Source of the DNA: Eutrophocola sp964490145
GTDB lineage: Bacteria > Pseudomonadota > Gammaproteobacteria > Pseudomonadales > Pseudohongiellaceae
Assembly (NCBI GenBank): GCA_964490145.1
Contig: CAZBBS010000007.1
Coordinates: 1-57,430 of the forward strand
Length of the DNA: 57,430 nt
Reading direction: 5' to 3'
Numbering within the stretch: position 1 is the first letter of the stretch; every line of letters starts with the position of its first letter. The translations under genes were made by a program, and so were the position numbers. The notes beneath the pieces are model-generated. The model was not told where the DNA came from, made no database searches, and saw only the letters and a list, made by a program, of their open reading frames with translations. This document shows positions 8,180-17,468 of this stretch, piece after piece.

Positions 8180-9115
8180 ATGATCAGACCCGAACAGGCC
8201 AGACTGATGCTGGCTTTCTTTTTAATTTATTTTATCTGGGGCTCCACGTACCTGGCGATTCGCTATGCCATTGAGAGTATCCCGCCCTTCCTGATGGCCT
8301 CGCTGCGCTATACGGCCGCGGGCACGTTGCTGTACCTATTCATGCGCCTGACCGGCTGCCCAAGCCCGACACGTAAACAATGGGGACACCTCACTGTCAT
8401 TGGCGCATTTCTGTTTGTTGGCGGCAACGGCCTGGTGGTGTGGGCAGAGCAGTTCATCAATTCCGGTCTGGCCGCGCTGTTTGTTTCCCTGCTGCCGCTC
8501 TGGTTGATCCTGCTGGACTGGTTGTGGGCGGGAGGTCCGCCACCCACAGTACGCGGCCTGGCAGGCATTTGCCTGGGTATCATCGGGGTCATTGTGCTGA
8601 TTGATCCGGCCCAGCTGACCGCCACCGATATAAACCTCACCGGCGCACTGGTTGTGCTGCTGGCCTCCCCGCTATGGGCTATCGGCTCCATCTATTCCAA
8701 AAAAATCCAGCAGCCAAAATCGGTCTTCATGTCAGCTGCCTGCCAGATGCTCGGTGGCGGGATGTGCCTGCTGATCACGGCCACCATGCTGGGTGAGTGG
8801 TCCGGCTTTGATCCGTCAGGAATTTCTGCAGTGTCATTCTCCGCCTTTTCCTACCTGGTGATTTTCGGCTCCATCATTGCCATCTCGTCCTATGTGTGGC
8901 TTCTTCAGAATGCATCAGCGGCGAGCGTGTCGACCTATGCCTTTGTGAATCCGGCGGTAGCGATATTACTGGGCTGGCTGATAGCCGATGAAGAGATCAA
9001 TGCACACATCCTGTCTGGTGCCGCCATTATCCTGGCCGGTGTGGTAATGGTTATCAGTGCACAGAACCAGCGCCTGGCAATCAGTCAGCAGGTTGATACC
9101 GAACAGGAAGCGTGA
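8180..9115 (+). CDS. DMT-superfamily (EamA) exporter, YedA-like
   Basis: 311 residues with ten predicted membrane helices and the two EamA repeats. The opening FFLIYFIWGSTYLAIRYAIE and the motif SLLPLWLILLDW are typical of the YedA/RhaT-type drug/metabolite exporter subgroup. It would sit in the inner membrane; the substrate is not predictable. ATG 8180 has no strong ribosome site. The 150-base gap before it carries a TATACT box at 8091-8096. Confidence 0.88.
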   Translation: MIRPEQARLMLAFFLIYFIWGSTYLAIRYAIESIPPFLMASLRYTAAGTLLYLFMRLTGCPSPTRKQWGHLTVIGAFLFVGGNGLVVWAEQFINSGLAALFVSLLPLWLILLDWLWAGGPPPTVRGLAGICLGIIGVIVLIDPAQLTATDINLTGALVVLLASPLWAIGSIYSKKIQQPKSVFMSAACQMLGGGMCLLITATMLGEWSGFDPSGISAVSFSAFSYLVIFGSIIAISSYVWLLQNASAASVSTYAFVNPAVAILLGWLIADEEINAHILSGAAIILAGVVMVISAQNQRLAISQQVDTEQEA

Positions 9116-9142
9116 ATTCCATTTTCCAGTCGAATACCTGGC

Positions 9143-9433
9143 TTATTTGCGTTTACTGCCATTGCCCCAGAGATTGGCAACAGCCCGGTCACTGCCAAGG
9201 GCCCCTATGACCAGGCACACCAGGCCAACACAGAAAAACACGATGACAGGCAATAGTGCCGCGTACTCCCCTTTTCCCTGGGATGCCAGCAGTGAACCCA
9301 CACTGAGAATGGTAAAAAGCACACCCACCACCAGCAGGATAGTCCTGCTGGAGGCTTTGTAGACATAGGGCGCATCGCCTTTCTCAAAGGGCTTGAGAAT
9401 AAATCCAAAAACGCGGGTAAGTACGGCTTTCAA
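9143..9433 (-). CDS. Small two-helix membrane protein, hypothetical
   Basis: 96 residues with two hydrophobic segments (about 29-50 and 61-80) and a positively charged C-terminus. I recognise no family. The start is TTG 9433, supported by GAGG 8 bases upstream; no in-frame ATG exists near the N-terminus. It lies 24 bases downstream of the M13 peptidase gene on the same strand and may be co-transcribed with it. Confidence 0.55.
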   Translation of the reverse strand: MKAVLTRVFGFILKPFEKGDAPYVYKASSRTILLVVGVLFTILSVGSLLASQGKGEYAALLPVIVFFCVGLVCLVIGALGSDRAVANLWGNGSKRK

Positions 9434-9456
9434 CGTATGTCCTCAATGATGACGGG

Positions 9457-11541
9457 CTACCAGATTTTCACGCGCTCTTCAGGTGCCAGGTACATGGCGG
9501 CACCAGCAGGCACATCAAAGGCCTCATACCAGGCATCAAAATTGCGGACTATGCCATTGGTCCGGGCTTCGCTGTGGGAGTGAGGGTCCGAGGTGATGCG
9601 CATTTCGAGATTTTCATCACGGTACAGGCGGCGCCAGACCTGGGCCCAGCCGATAAAAAAGCGCTGGTCGCCAGTCAAACCATCAATCACCGGAGCCTCC
9701 TCGCCTTTGAGCGACATATGGTAGGCCTTGTAGGCCACGGCCAGACCAGAGAGGTCGCCGATATTTTCACCCAGGGTGAATTCCCCATTCAGGTGCTTGC
9801 CTGGCAAAACCTCGATCTGGTTGTACTGTTCCACCAGGGCTCGTGCGCGCTCGGAAAAGGCCGCTGCATCTTCCTCCGTCCACCAGTCTCTCAGGTTGCC
9901 ATCGCCGTCTGACTTGCGGCCCTGGTCGTCAAAACCGTGGCTGAATTCATGGCCAATCACCGCACCAATACCGCCATAGTTCACGGCATCATCAGCCTCC
10001 ACGTTGAAGAACGGCGGTTGCAGGATGGCTGCCGGAAATACGATCTCGTTCATGGGCGGGTTGTAATAGGCATTGACCGTATAAGGGGTCATGAACCATT
10101 CCCCGCGATCGATAGGGCTGCCCAGTTTGGCCAGTTCCCGGAAATGCTCCACTTCGCGTGAACGCTGGATGTTGCCCACCAGGTCCTGTGGATCAACGGT
10201 CAGGGCCGAATAATCTTTCCAGGTTTCAGGGTAGCCAATCTTGGTGGTGAACTTGCGCAGTTTTTCCTGGGCCTGTTCCTTGGTTGCCGGTGTCATCCAT
10301 GGCAGTTCATCAATACCTGCCCGAAAGGCCTCCCGCAGGTTCTCCACCAGCTGGTCCATACGCACCTTGGCCGCATCCTGAAAATGTCTTTCGACATAGA
10401 GTTTGCCAACCACTTCGCCAAGTGCCGCATCGACAGCATCCACGCCCCGCTTCCAGCGTGGACGGTTTTCCTCGAGCCCCCCCAGGGCCTTGCCTTCAAA
10501 AGCAAACTGGGCATCCACAAAATCCTGGCTCAGATAGGCTGCCAGGGAATCCACGTATTTGAAGCTGGAATAATCTTTCCATTGTTCCAGGGTAATGTCA
10601 TTCCAGATGCTGTTCAGCCCTTCGATGTAGCTCGGCTGACGGATAATGTAGGTGGTCTCATCCACCCCCAGCGCCTTCATGAAGGCATCCAGATTCATAT
10701 CGGGCGCCAGACCGCCCAGGTCATCCAGGTTCATCTTGTTATATGTGAGTTCGCGCTGGCGGTTTTTCACCCGGTCCCAGTGGGCCTGGGCAATGAGAAA
10801 CTCAATGCCGAGAACTGAACGCGCCGCCTCTTCGGCACGGTTATAACCGGCAAGGGTCAGGACTTTTTCGATATAGGAGCTGTAGGCATCGCGTGCCTGC
10901 TGATGGGACTTATCATCTTCAGACAGATACCAGTCTCGATCCGGCAGGCCCAGTCCCCACTGGCTCAGGTAGCTGATGTACTGGTCAGACTGTTTCGCGT
11001 CATTGTCGATATAGACACCAATCGGCAACTGAACGCTGATGTGATTCAGCTCGGCCATTTTTACCAGCATCTCATCCTTGCTGGAGACAGCTGCGATATC
11101 TGCCAGCGTTTCCTGCAATGGTGCGGCACCGAGTGACTCGACCCTGTCTTCGTCCATGAAACTGGTAAAGAAATCGCCCACCTTCTGGGTATCAGATCCC
11201 GTCTGCGCCTCAGCGGCCGCTGCCTCTTCAATAATGACCCGCAGGCTGGCCTCAGCTTCATCACCCAGGGCCGTGAATGCGCCGTAATTGGATTTGTCGC
11301 TCGGGATCGGCGTATCGCGCAGCCAGGAGCCATTCACATAACGGTAAAAATCATCACCCGGGGCAATACTGTTATCGAAGTTGTCGAATTCAATGCCGGA
11401 TCCCAGGACAGGCTCCGGCACGGGAATAGTCGCTGGAGCCTGATCCTGAATGGCAGAGTCCTGGCCACAGGCTGCCAGCAGCAACACTGACAACAGCATG
11501 CAGGAACGAAGAGATACGTTTTTGGTTTTCACGAGGTTCAT
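9457..11541 (-). CDS. M13-family zinc metalloendopeptidase, lipoprotein (PepO/neprilysin type)
   Basis: A 694-residue peptidase. The N-terminus is a lipoprotein signal with lipobox LAAC, so Cys25 would be lipidated and the enzyme tethered in the periplasm or outer membrane. The catalytic HEFSH (531-535) supplies two zinc ligands and the base, and GENIGDLSG supplies the third ligand (E592). NAYYNPPMNEIVFPA (490-504) is the substrate-binding motif of the family. The C-terminus ends in a Trp, as in most M13 members. It should cleave short peptides on the N-terminal side of hydrophobic residues. Confidence 0.93.
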   Translation of the reverse strand: MNLVKTKNVSLRSCMLLSVLLLAACGQDSAIQDQAPATIPVPEPVLGSGIEFDNFDNSIAPGDDFYRYVNGSWLRDTPIPSDKSNYGAFTALGDEAEASLRVIIEEAAAAEAQTGSDTQKVGDFFTSFMDEDRVESLGAAPLQETLADIAAVSSKDEMLVKMAELNHISVQLPIGVYIDNDAKQSDQYISYLSQWGLGLPDRDWYLSEDDKSHQQARDAYSSYIEKVLTLAGYNRAEEAARSVLGIEFLIAQAHWDRVKNRQRELTYNKMNLDDLGGLAPDMNLDAFMKALGVDETTYIIRQPSYIEGLNSIWNDITLEQWKDYSSFKYVDSLAAYLSQDFVDAQFAFEGKALGGLEENRPRWKRGVDAVDAALGEVVGKLYVERHFQDAAKVRMDQLVENLREAFRAGIDELPWMTPATKEQAQEKLRKFTTKIGYPETWKDYSALTVDPQDLVGNIQRSREVEHFRELAKLGSPIDRGEWFMTPYTVNAYYNPPMNEIVFPAAILQPPFFNVEADDAVNYGGIGAVIGHEFSHGFDDQGRKSDGDGNLRDWWTEEDAAAFSERARALVEQYNQIEVLPGKHLNGEFTLGENIGDLSGLAVAYKAYHMSLKGEEAPVIDGLTGDQRFFIGWAQVWRRLYRDENLEMRITSDPHSHSEARTNGIVRNFDAWYEAFDVPAGAAMYLAPEERVKIW

Positions 11542-11616
11542 CGGGTTGCACCTGACTGAAATGAATACATCAATGACAAAGAGCCCGAAAGTATAGCGAC
11601 TCTTTCAGGACAAGTG

Positions 11617-11640
11617 AAAAAAGCCGGTTTCTACCGGCTT
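11617..11640 (-). terminator. Rho-independent terminator after orn
   Basis: AAGCCGGT / ACCGGCTT stem (8 bp, perfect) with a 4-base loop at 11621-11640. On the minus strand it is followed by a T-run (complement of 11617-11620). It lies 10 bases past the orn stop. Confidence 0.85.
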
Positions 11641-11650
11641 CATCAGGGGA

Positions 11651-12208
11651 TCAGACTGTTGGACGCGCTGTTCGGAAGAAGTGTTCGCGGTAATAACGCA
11701 GTTCATCGATGGAATCCCGAATATCTTCCAGTGCCTTGTGTGAGCCCTTCTTTTTAACGCCATCGGCGATATCCGGACGCCAGCGCTTGGCCAGCTCCTT
11801 GATGGAACTGACATCCATGTTCCGGTAATGGAAAAAGGCTTCCAGCGAGGGCATGTAGCGGGCCAGGAAGCGGCGATCCTGGCAGATACTGTTGCCGCAC
11901 ATTGGCGAAAAGCCCCGTTCACAGTACTGGCTGAGAAACTGTATTGTGGCCTGTTCGGCTTCGCTTTCGTTATTGGGACTCAGCTTCACCCGCTCGATCA
12001 GGCCGGACACGCCATGGTGGTGTTTGTTCCAGTCATCCATGCCTGCCATGATGTGCTCGGGCTGGTGAACCGCCAATACGGGGCCTTCAGCCACAACCTG
12101 CAAATCAGTGTTGGTGATGATGGTGGCGATTTCGATGATGCGGTCTTCTTCCGGAATCAGCCCGGTCATTTCCAGGTCGATCCAGATGAGGTGCTGCTTT
12201 TTATCCAT
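11651..12208 (-). CDS. orn: Oligoribonuclease
   Basis: A 3'-5' exoribonuclease that degrades 2-5 nt RNAs and, in many gammaproteobacteria, the linear c-di-GMP product pGpG. The 185-residue DEDDh protein opens with WIDLEMTGL (first two acidic ligands). ATG 12208 was chosen over the upstream open frame because it gives the canonical MDKKQHLIWIDLEM start. It is divergent from rsgA, a conserved arrangement, and the 91-base gap contains TATAAT at 12253-12258. The pGpG link is relevant because a c-di-GMP-type protein is encoded at 18519. Confidence 0.96.
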   Translation of the reverse strand: MDKKQHLIWIDLEMTGLIPEEDRIIEIATIITNTDLQVVAEGPVLAVHQPEHIMAGMDDWNKHHHGVSGLIERVKLSPNNESEAEQATIQFLSQYCERGFSPMCGNSICQDRRFLARYMPSLEAFFHYRNMDVSSIKELAKRWRPDIADGVKKKGSHKALEDIRDSIDELRYYREHFFRTARPTV

Positions 12209-12299
12209 GGTGGCCCGGCTTCTACTTCTCAAGGGTCAGAACAGGTTTCACTATAATTAAATAGGGAGGCCCAGGTAAAGTCTTTGCTAGAATTGATAT

Positions 12300-13325
12300 A
12301 TGAAGAAAAAACAGCTCAACCGGCGCCAGCTGTGGCGCATCCAGAAGAAGCAGGAGGCCTATGCCGATCGGGCTGCGAAAAAAGATGCCCGGCTCGAACA
12401 ATCACTGGATACATCCACGCTGGGTGAAGAACAGAAAGGCATTGTCATTTCCAATTTTGGCCAGCAGCTGGATATCGAGGCACTGGAAGGTGAGCAGCAG
12501 GGGAACATTTTCCGCTGTTTCCAACGATCGAACATCGAGTCACTGGTCACCGGTGACTATGTCATCTGGCAGGAAGGGGATCCTGTCGGCGTGGTGATTG
12601 CCGCACTGCCCCGTGATAATATTCTGGAACGTCCGTCCAGTTTTGGTGAACTGCGCCCGGTAGCCGCCAACATCGACCAGATTGTTATCGTGATCGCCCC
12701 CCTGCCGGAACCGTTCAGCAATCTCATCGACCGTTACCTGGTAGCGGCCGAACATTACGGGATCAAACCGGTGTTGTTGCTCAACAAGTCTGACCTGATC
12801 AATCATGACAACGCGGATATGCTGGAAAACCTGCTGGGCATTTATCGTGATATTGGTTACACGGTCATTACAGCGTCGAGCAAAGTGGGTGATGGACTGG
12901 AACAGCTCAAGACCGTACTGGATGACAAGACTTCCGTTTTCGTGGGGCAGTCTGGCGTGGGCAAATCCGCCCTGGTCAACAAACTGCTGCCCGGGGTCGA
13001 CACCCAGGTAGGGCAACTGTCTGATGCCGCCGACAAGGGGCGGCATACCACCACCTCGGCAAGGCTCTATCACTTTCCGGATGGCGGCGACCTGATCGAC
13101 TCCCCCGGTATCCGGGAATTCCACCTGGAGCATCTGGATCGGGAAACCCTGCTGGACGGTTTCCTGGAGTTTCGTCCCTTTCTGGGTCACTGCAGATTTC
13201 GGGACTGCCGGCATGACCAGGAACCCGGCTGCCGGCTGAAACAGGCCGTGGAAGAGCACGACATTCATCCCGAGCGAATGACCAGCTTCCGCCACATTCT
13301 CGACACCCTTGAGAACCCGCTTTAA
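12300..13325 (+). CDS. rsgA: Ribosome small-subunit biogenesis GTPase RsgA
   Basis: Circularly permuted GTPase that acts in late 30S maturation. In 341 residues the G motifs appear in the permuted order: NKSD (162-165), GQSGVGKS (216-223), DSPG (267-270). An OB-fold region lies before them and a C-terminal zinc knuckle uses C298, C303, H305 and C311. The N-terminus is lysine-rich, which suits rRNA binding. ATG 12300 has no clear Shine-Dalgarno site. Confidence 0.97.
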   Translation: MKKKQLNRRQLWRIQKKQEAYADRAAKKDARLEQSLDTSTLGEEQKGIVISNFGQQLDIEALEGEQQGNIFRCFQRSNIESLVTGDYVIWQEGDPVGVVIAALPRDNILERPSSFGELRPVAANIDQIVIVIAPLPEPFSNLIDRYLVAAEHYGIKPVLLLNKSDLINHDNADMLENLLGIYRDIGYTVITASSKVGDGLEQLKTVLDDKTSVFVGQSGVGKSALVNKLLPGVDTQVGQLSDAADKGRHTTTSARLYHFPDGGDLIDSPGIREFHLEHLDRETLLDGFLEFRPFLGHCRFRDCRHDQEPGCRLKQAVEEHDIHPERMTSFRHILDTLENPL

Positions 13326-13384
13326 ATTTACCCCTGTCGCCTGATTCAGTTAGAATCTGACTTTATTTGGATAACGGACGTGTC

Positions 13385-14200
13385 ATGACAGCCAAACTCG
13401 ATCTCATCATCGAACCGGAAACCCTGGAAAGCGCCCTTGCTAACGACAACCTGCTGATTGTTGATGTCTGCCAGGCGAGCACCTATGCCCAGGCTCACGT
13501 CCCCGGTGCCGTTCATGTCAACCCGGCCGAACTGGTGTCAGGTGTACCGCCTGCCACGGGCAAACTCCCGGAAAAAGCACAACTGAACGCCATGTTTTCC
13601 AGAATTGGCTACAGCCCCGACAAGCACATCGTGGTTTACGATGACGAAGGCGGCGGTTGGGCCGGCCGTTTTATCTGGACGCTCGATATCATTGGGCACA
13701 CCGGGGGGTATTCCTACCTGAATGGCGGCATTCATTCCTGGTACAAGGAAAGTCATCCGGTGGAAACAGCTCCTGTCGAGCCAGCGCAGACTGATGTTGA
13801 TGTGAACCTGTCCACTGGTGTCCTGGCTGAGCTGGATGATGTTCTGGCCTCACTTGATGATCCGGACACCATGATCTGGGACGCCCGCAGCCATGAAGAA
13901 TACACGGGTACCAAGCAGTCCTCTGCCCGAGGCGGACATATACCCGGAGCAGTCAATCTCGACTGGCTGGACACCATGGACCGGGATAACAACCTGCGCC
14001 TGAAACCCCTGGATCAACTGGCCGGCATGCTTGCCGACCTCGGTATCACTGACGGGAAAAAAATCATTACCCATTGCCAGACCCACCACCGTTCCGGCCT
14101 GACTTACCTGATTGCCAAGGCCCTGGGCCTCGACGTCCGCGCCTACGATGGTTCCTGGTCCGAATGGGGAAACCTGCCAGATACCCCTGTTGAGGTCTGA
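13385..14200 (+). CDS. Sulfurtransferase, two rhodanese domains
   Basis: 271 residues forming tandem rhodanese domains: an inactive N-terminal one (through GGGWAGRFIWTLDIIGH) and a C-terminal one with the active-site loop HCQTHHRSG, in which the cysteine would carry the persulfide. The loop differs from the CRKG-type loop of thiosulfate sulfurtransferases, so the donor is uncertain. ATG 13385 was preferred to a TTG 18 bases upstream. It sits between rsgA and psd on the same strand, an arrangement seen in other gammaproteobacteria. Confidence 0.9.
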   Translation: MTAKLDLIIEPETLESALANDNLLIVDVCQASTYAQAHVPGAVHVNPAELVSGVPPATGKLPEKAQLNAMFSRIGYSPDKHIVVYDDEGGGWAGRFIWTLDIIGHTGGYSYLNGGIHSWYKESHPVETAPVEPAQTDVDVNLSTGVLAELDDVLASLDDPDTMIWDARSHEEYTGTKQSSARGGHIPGAVNLDWLDTMDRDNNLRLKPLDQLAGMLADLGITDGKKIITHCQTHHRSGLTYLIAKALGLDVRAYDGSWSEWGNLPDTPVEV

Positions 14201-14232
14201 GTCCCTGGCAGCCTGCCAGGCTTGAATCCCCC

Positions 14233-15099
14233 ATGAAATCCCTGTTCATTCTGTTCCAGCATCTGGTGCCCCAGCACCTGTTATCCCGCCTGGTTGGCAA
14301 ACTGGCGGAATGCCGTACTGCCTGGCTTAAAAACCTGCTTATTCGCCGTTTCATTTCCCACTACGGGGTAAACATGACCGAAGCCCTGCAGGAAAACGCA
14401 GAGGATTACCCCTGCTTCAATGCTTTTTTCACCCGTCCTCTGAAACCCGGCATGCGTCCGGCAGATTCGGCACCGGGGCTCATCGTCAGCCCGGCTGATG
14501 GTGTGATCAGTGCTGCCGGCGACATTCAGGGCGACACCCTGTTTCAGGCCAAGGGCAAGGATTTTTCCCTCACGGCCCTGGTCGGCGGTTCACGGGAACT
14601 GGCTGATGAATTCAGGAATGGCAGCTTTGCCACCGTTTATCTGTCTCCCAGGGATTACCATCGGGTTCACATGCCTCTTGCCGGAACGCTGCGCCAGATG
14701 GTCTATGTGCCGGGCAAACTGTTTTCGGTCAACAAAACCACCAGTGAAAACATTGACAGCCTGTTTGCCCGAAATGAAAGGGCCGTTTGTATATTCGATA
14801 CCGAGGCTGGCCCGGTGGCTGTCATTCTGGTGGGCGCCATGATCGTGGCAGGCATCGAAACGGTGTGGGCCGGACAGGTGGCACCGTCCAGATCAGGACT
14901 TGTTGAGACTGACTTTGCCAGTGACGTGACCCGGATCAATCTTGCCCGAGGGGAGGAGATGGGCCGCTTCAAGCTGGGCTCCACGGTCATCCTGCTCTTT
15001 GGCCCTGATGCCGCATCCCTGCAGGAAAGCCTGGTAGCGGACGCCCCCTTGAGAATGGGCGAAACCATCGGCCAGGTTACGTTAACAGCGAACAGCTGA
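14233..15099 (+). CDS. psd: Phosphatidylserine decarboxylase proenzyme
   Basis: Makes phosphatidylethanolamine from phosphatidylserine at the inner membrane. The 288-residue proenzyme carries the self-cleavage motif LGST at 248-251; cutting between Gly249 and Ser250 creates the pyruvoyl group. D89 (PADG) and H146 match the proteolytic Asp and His of the E. coli enzyme. It ends 14 bases from the convergent RDD gene. Confidence 0.96.
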   Translation: MKSLFILFQHLVPQHLLSRLVGKLAECRTAWLKNLLIRRFISHYGVNMTEALQENAEDYPCFNAFFTRPLKPGMRPADSAPGLIVSPADGVISAAGDIQGDTLFQAKGKDFSLTALVGGSRELADEFRNGSFATVYLSPRDYHRVHMPLAGTLRQMVYVPGKLFSVNKTTSENIDSLFARNERAVCIFDTEAGPVAVILVGAMIVAGIETVWAGQVAPSRSGLVETDFASDVTRINLARGEEMGRFKLGSTVILLFGPDAASLQESLVADAPLRMGETIGQVTLTANS

Positions 15100-15113
15100 A
15101 TCCCGTTTGAGCG

Positions 15114-15671
15114 TCATTCCTTCCAGGCATCTGAGGATGGTGCCGGTGGCGCCGCATCCACGTTATCCATCACTTCCCCGGAAGATTTTGGCAACGTGCT
15201 GTCCTGCCTGATCACAACCGTGCCGGCAATCTTGTCGTGAAACCCCTGCTTGCGCCTGTCGATGCCCACCCAGATAAACCCCAGGAACAGGGGCAGCATG
15301 GACAGATAATAGCCCAGGTAGCGCAGCAGCAACCGTCCAAACGGCGGATGCTGGAATGTCCTGGCATCCACAATATAAATACCCATCATGATTTTGCCAG
15401 GCGTGGCTGAACGGTATTGCCAGAAGATCACCACGGCCAGAATGGGCAGGCCGTAATTAATGATGTCGTAGGCCAGCCCCGGAGATTCGGTAACGAAAAA
15501 AACGCCCGGGCCATAAAACATCAACAGCAGCGGAATCATGATCATCAGCAGCAGAATGGAGTCGAGTACGGACGCCAGAAAGCGGATCCAGAAACCGGCA
15601 TACGCCACGGAAGGGGGGGCGGGTTCCTGTCGTTCACTTTCAGCGGAAGTCTGAACGGTTTCCTCTGTCAT
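15114..15671 (-). CDS. RDD-family membrane protein
   Basis: 185 residues with the RDD signature: FWIRFLASVLDS opening the first helix (Arg and Asp of the name), a second and third helix, then SATPGKIMMGIYIVD and a final charged FHDKIAGTVVI. Some RDD proteins act as Na+/H+ antiporters, but most are uncharacterised. Two ATGs lie 6 bases apart; 15671 is preferred because AGGAGG is 7 bases upstream of it but almost touches the first. Confidence 0.9.
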   Translation of the reverse strand: MTEETVQTSAESERQEPAPPSVAYAGFWIRFLASVLDSILLLMIMIPLLLMFYGPGVFFVTESPGLAYDIINYGLPILAVVIFWQYRSATPGKIMMGIYIVDARTFQHPPFGRLLLRYLGYYLSMLPLFLGFIWVGIDRRKQGFHDKIAGTVVIRQDSTLPKSSGEVMDNVDAAPPAPSSDAWKE

Positions 15672-15752
15672 ACACATGCCTCCTGTGCCACGTAACCACT
15701 TACCGGGGATAAGTGGACCGCGCTCATCTTAGCACGGGCTGCCAGGGAATCC

Positions 15753-16718
15753 TCAGACCCGGTCAACCGGGAAGCTGATCACATCACGAATGTGTAGCGC
15801 ACCGATTTTGAGCATCAACAGGCGATCGACTCCCACCGCCACACCGGCGCAGTCCGGCAAACCATGCTCAAGCGCGGCCAGGAAATGCTGATCCACGGTC
15901 ACCCCGGGCAGGCCCAGGGAAGCACGCAATTCCAGATCCTTTGCAAAACGACGCTGCTGCTCACTTGCGTCCGTAAGCTCCAGGTAGCCATTGGCCAATT
16001 CCATACCGGCAATAATCAGCTCAAAACGCCGGGCCACAGCATTGCCGGATTCATCATCGGTGATTTGCGACAGGGCGGCCTGGGATGCCGGATAACTGTG
16101 AATGAAAACCGGTTCCTGCAGCCCCGGCTCGATACAGTGGCTGAACAGCAAATCCAGCCAGTGATCGGGGTGCTCACTGTCAAAGGCGATATCCAGAGAT
16201 TGCGATGCCAGCGCTTTCAGCTCTGCAAGCGTGGCATGGAAAGGATCAACATTCAGGGTTTCAAGAAACAGTTCCCGGTAAGTTACCCGTCGAGGGCTGT
16301 TGCAGTTGAGCATGCCGCACACCAAATCCTCCACTTCCTGCATCAGGTCATCCAGTGAAAATCCCGGTCGATACCATTCCAGCATGGTGAATTCAGGATT
16401 ATGGCGTTTACCGGCTTCCCCGTTTCGAAAGGATTTTGCCAGCTGGTAGATGGGGCCGCTGCCGGCTGCAAGCAGGCGCTTCATGGCAAACTCGGGAGAT
16501 GTCTGCAGGTACCCCTTTTGTTCTGCGCAGCCTGGGGCATCGAACAGGACATGCATCGGATCCAGATTGGGATCGGTGCCCGAAGCTGAGGAAAGAATGG
16601 GCGTGTCTACTTCCAGCACCTGCCGCTGCGCAAAAAAAAGGCGGATTTGCCGCAGCAATTCCGCCCTTTGCTCGAGCATCTCCCGGCTGGTGGTGGGCTG
16701 CCAGTCAGACTGCACCAT
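15753..16718 (-). CDS. epmA: Elongation factor P--(R)-beta-lysine ligase
   Basis: A class II lysyl-tRNA-synthetase paralogue without the anticodon-binding domain (321 residues). It activates (R)-beta-lysine and attaches it to EF-P Lys34. Motif 2 (FRNGEAGKRHNPEFTMLEWY) and motif 3 (GVAVGVDRLLMLKIG) are intact. It lies 30 bases downstream of efp on the same strand, and the partner aminomutase epmB is divergent from efp, so the whole modification pathway is encoded here. Confidence 0.96.
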   Translation of the reverse strand: MVQSDWQPTTSREMLEQRAELLRQIRLFFAQRQVLEVDTPILSSASGTDPNLDPMHVLFDAPGCAEQKGYLQTSPEFAMKRLLAAGSGPIYQLAKSFRNGEAGKRHNPEFTMLEWYRPGFSLDDLMQEVEDLVCGMLNCNSPRRVTYRELFLETLNVDPFHATLAELKALASQSLDIAFDSEHPDHWLDLLFSHCIEPGLQEPVFIHSYPASQAALSQITDDESGNAVARRFELIIAGMELANGYLELTDASEQQRRFAKDLELRASLGLPGVTVDQHFLAALEHGLPDCAGVAVGVDRLLMLKIGALHIRDVISFPVDRV

Positions 16719-16748
16719 GCTTAACCACCAGTTGAAATCTGCACAGTA

Positions 16749-17321
16749 TTATTTTTTGACCCGGTTCTGGTATTCACCGGTTCGCGTGTCCACACGCAAT
16801 ACATCACCGATTTCCACGAACAGAGGCACTTTGACAACAGCACCGGTGGTCAGTGTGGCCGGCTTGGTGCCGCCCTGGGCGGTATCACCCTTGAGACCGG
16901 GATCGGTCTGTGCCACTTCCAATTCGACAAAGTTCGGCGGAGCAACGTTAATAGGCGCTTCGTTCCAGACAGTGACAATGTAGGATTCCTGTTCCTTCAG
17001 CCAGTTCAGGGCATCTGCCACTGCACTCTTGTCTGCAGCCACCTGCTCATAACTGCCATCGGTTTTCATGAAATGCCAGAACTCACCATCCGTGTAGAGG
17101 TATTCCATGTCGGATTCGTTCACGTCAGCGCCTTCAATGGATTCACCGGATTTGAAGGTGCGCTCCCAGACACGACCATTGAGCAGGTTGCGGAACTTCA
17201 CCCGGTTGAAAGCCTGGCCTTTGCCCGGCTTGACGAATTCATTTTCCAGAATGGTGCAGGGGTCACCTTCCAGAAGGACTTTCAGACCGGATTTAAATTC
17301 ATTGGTGGAAAAGGTAGCCAT
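16749..17321 (-). CDS. efp: Translation elongation factor P
   Basis: Rescues ribosomes stalled on polyproline stretches. The 190-residue protein has the three OB-like domains of the family. Lys34 in VKPGKGQAF is the residue modified by EpmA. ATG 17321 gives the standard MATFSTNEFKSGLK start. Other products here contain proline runs that would need EF-P, such as the DnaB tail and the DnaT-like linker. Confidence 0.97.
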   Translation of the reverse strand: MATFSTNEFKSGLKVLLEGDPCTILENEFVKPGKGQAFNRVKFRNLLNGRVWERTFKSGESIEGADVNESDMEYLYTDGEFWHFMKTDGSYEQVAADKSAVADALNWLKEQESYIVTVWNEAPINVAPPNFVELEVAQTDPGLKGDTAQGGTKPATLTTGAVVKVPLFVEIGDVLRVDTRTGEYQNRVKK

Positions 17322-17468
17322 GAAAATAACCTCTATATTTAGCGCCTGGCCGCAACTTGTGCCGGAAAAGTTGCGCATGATACCTGTGACCGCTCAAGAG
17401 TGCTACTATTCCGCTCGCCGGTAATCACCGGTTTTTCAGCACTTCACCCCGGGTTTACGGAGCTGGTT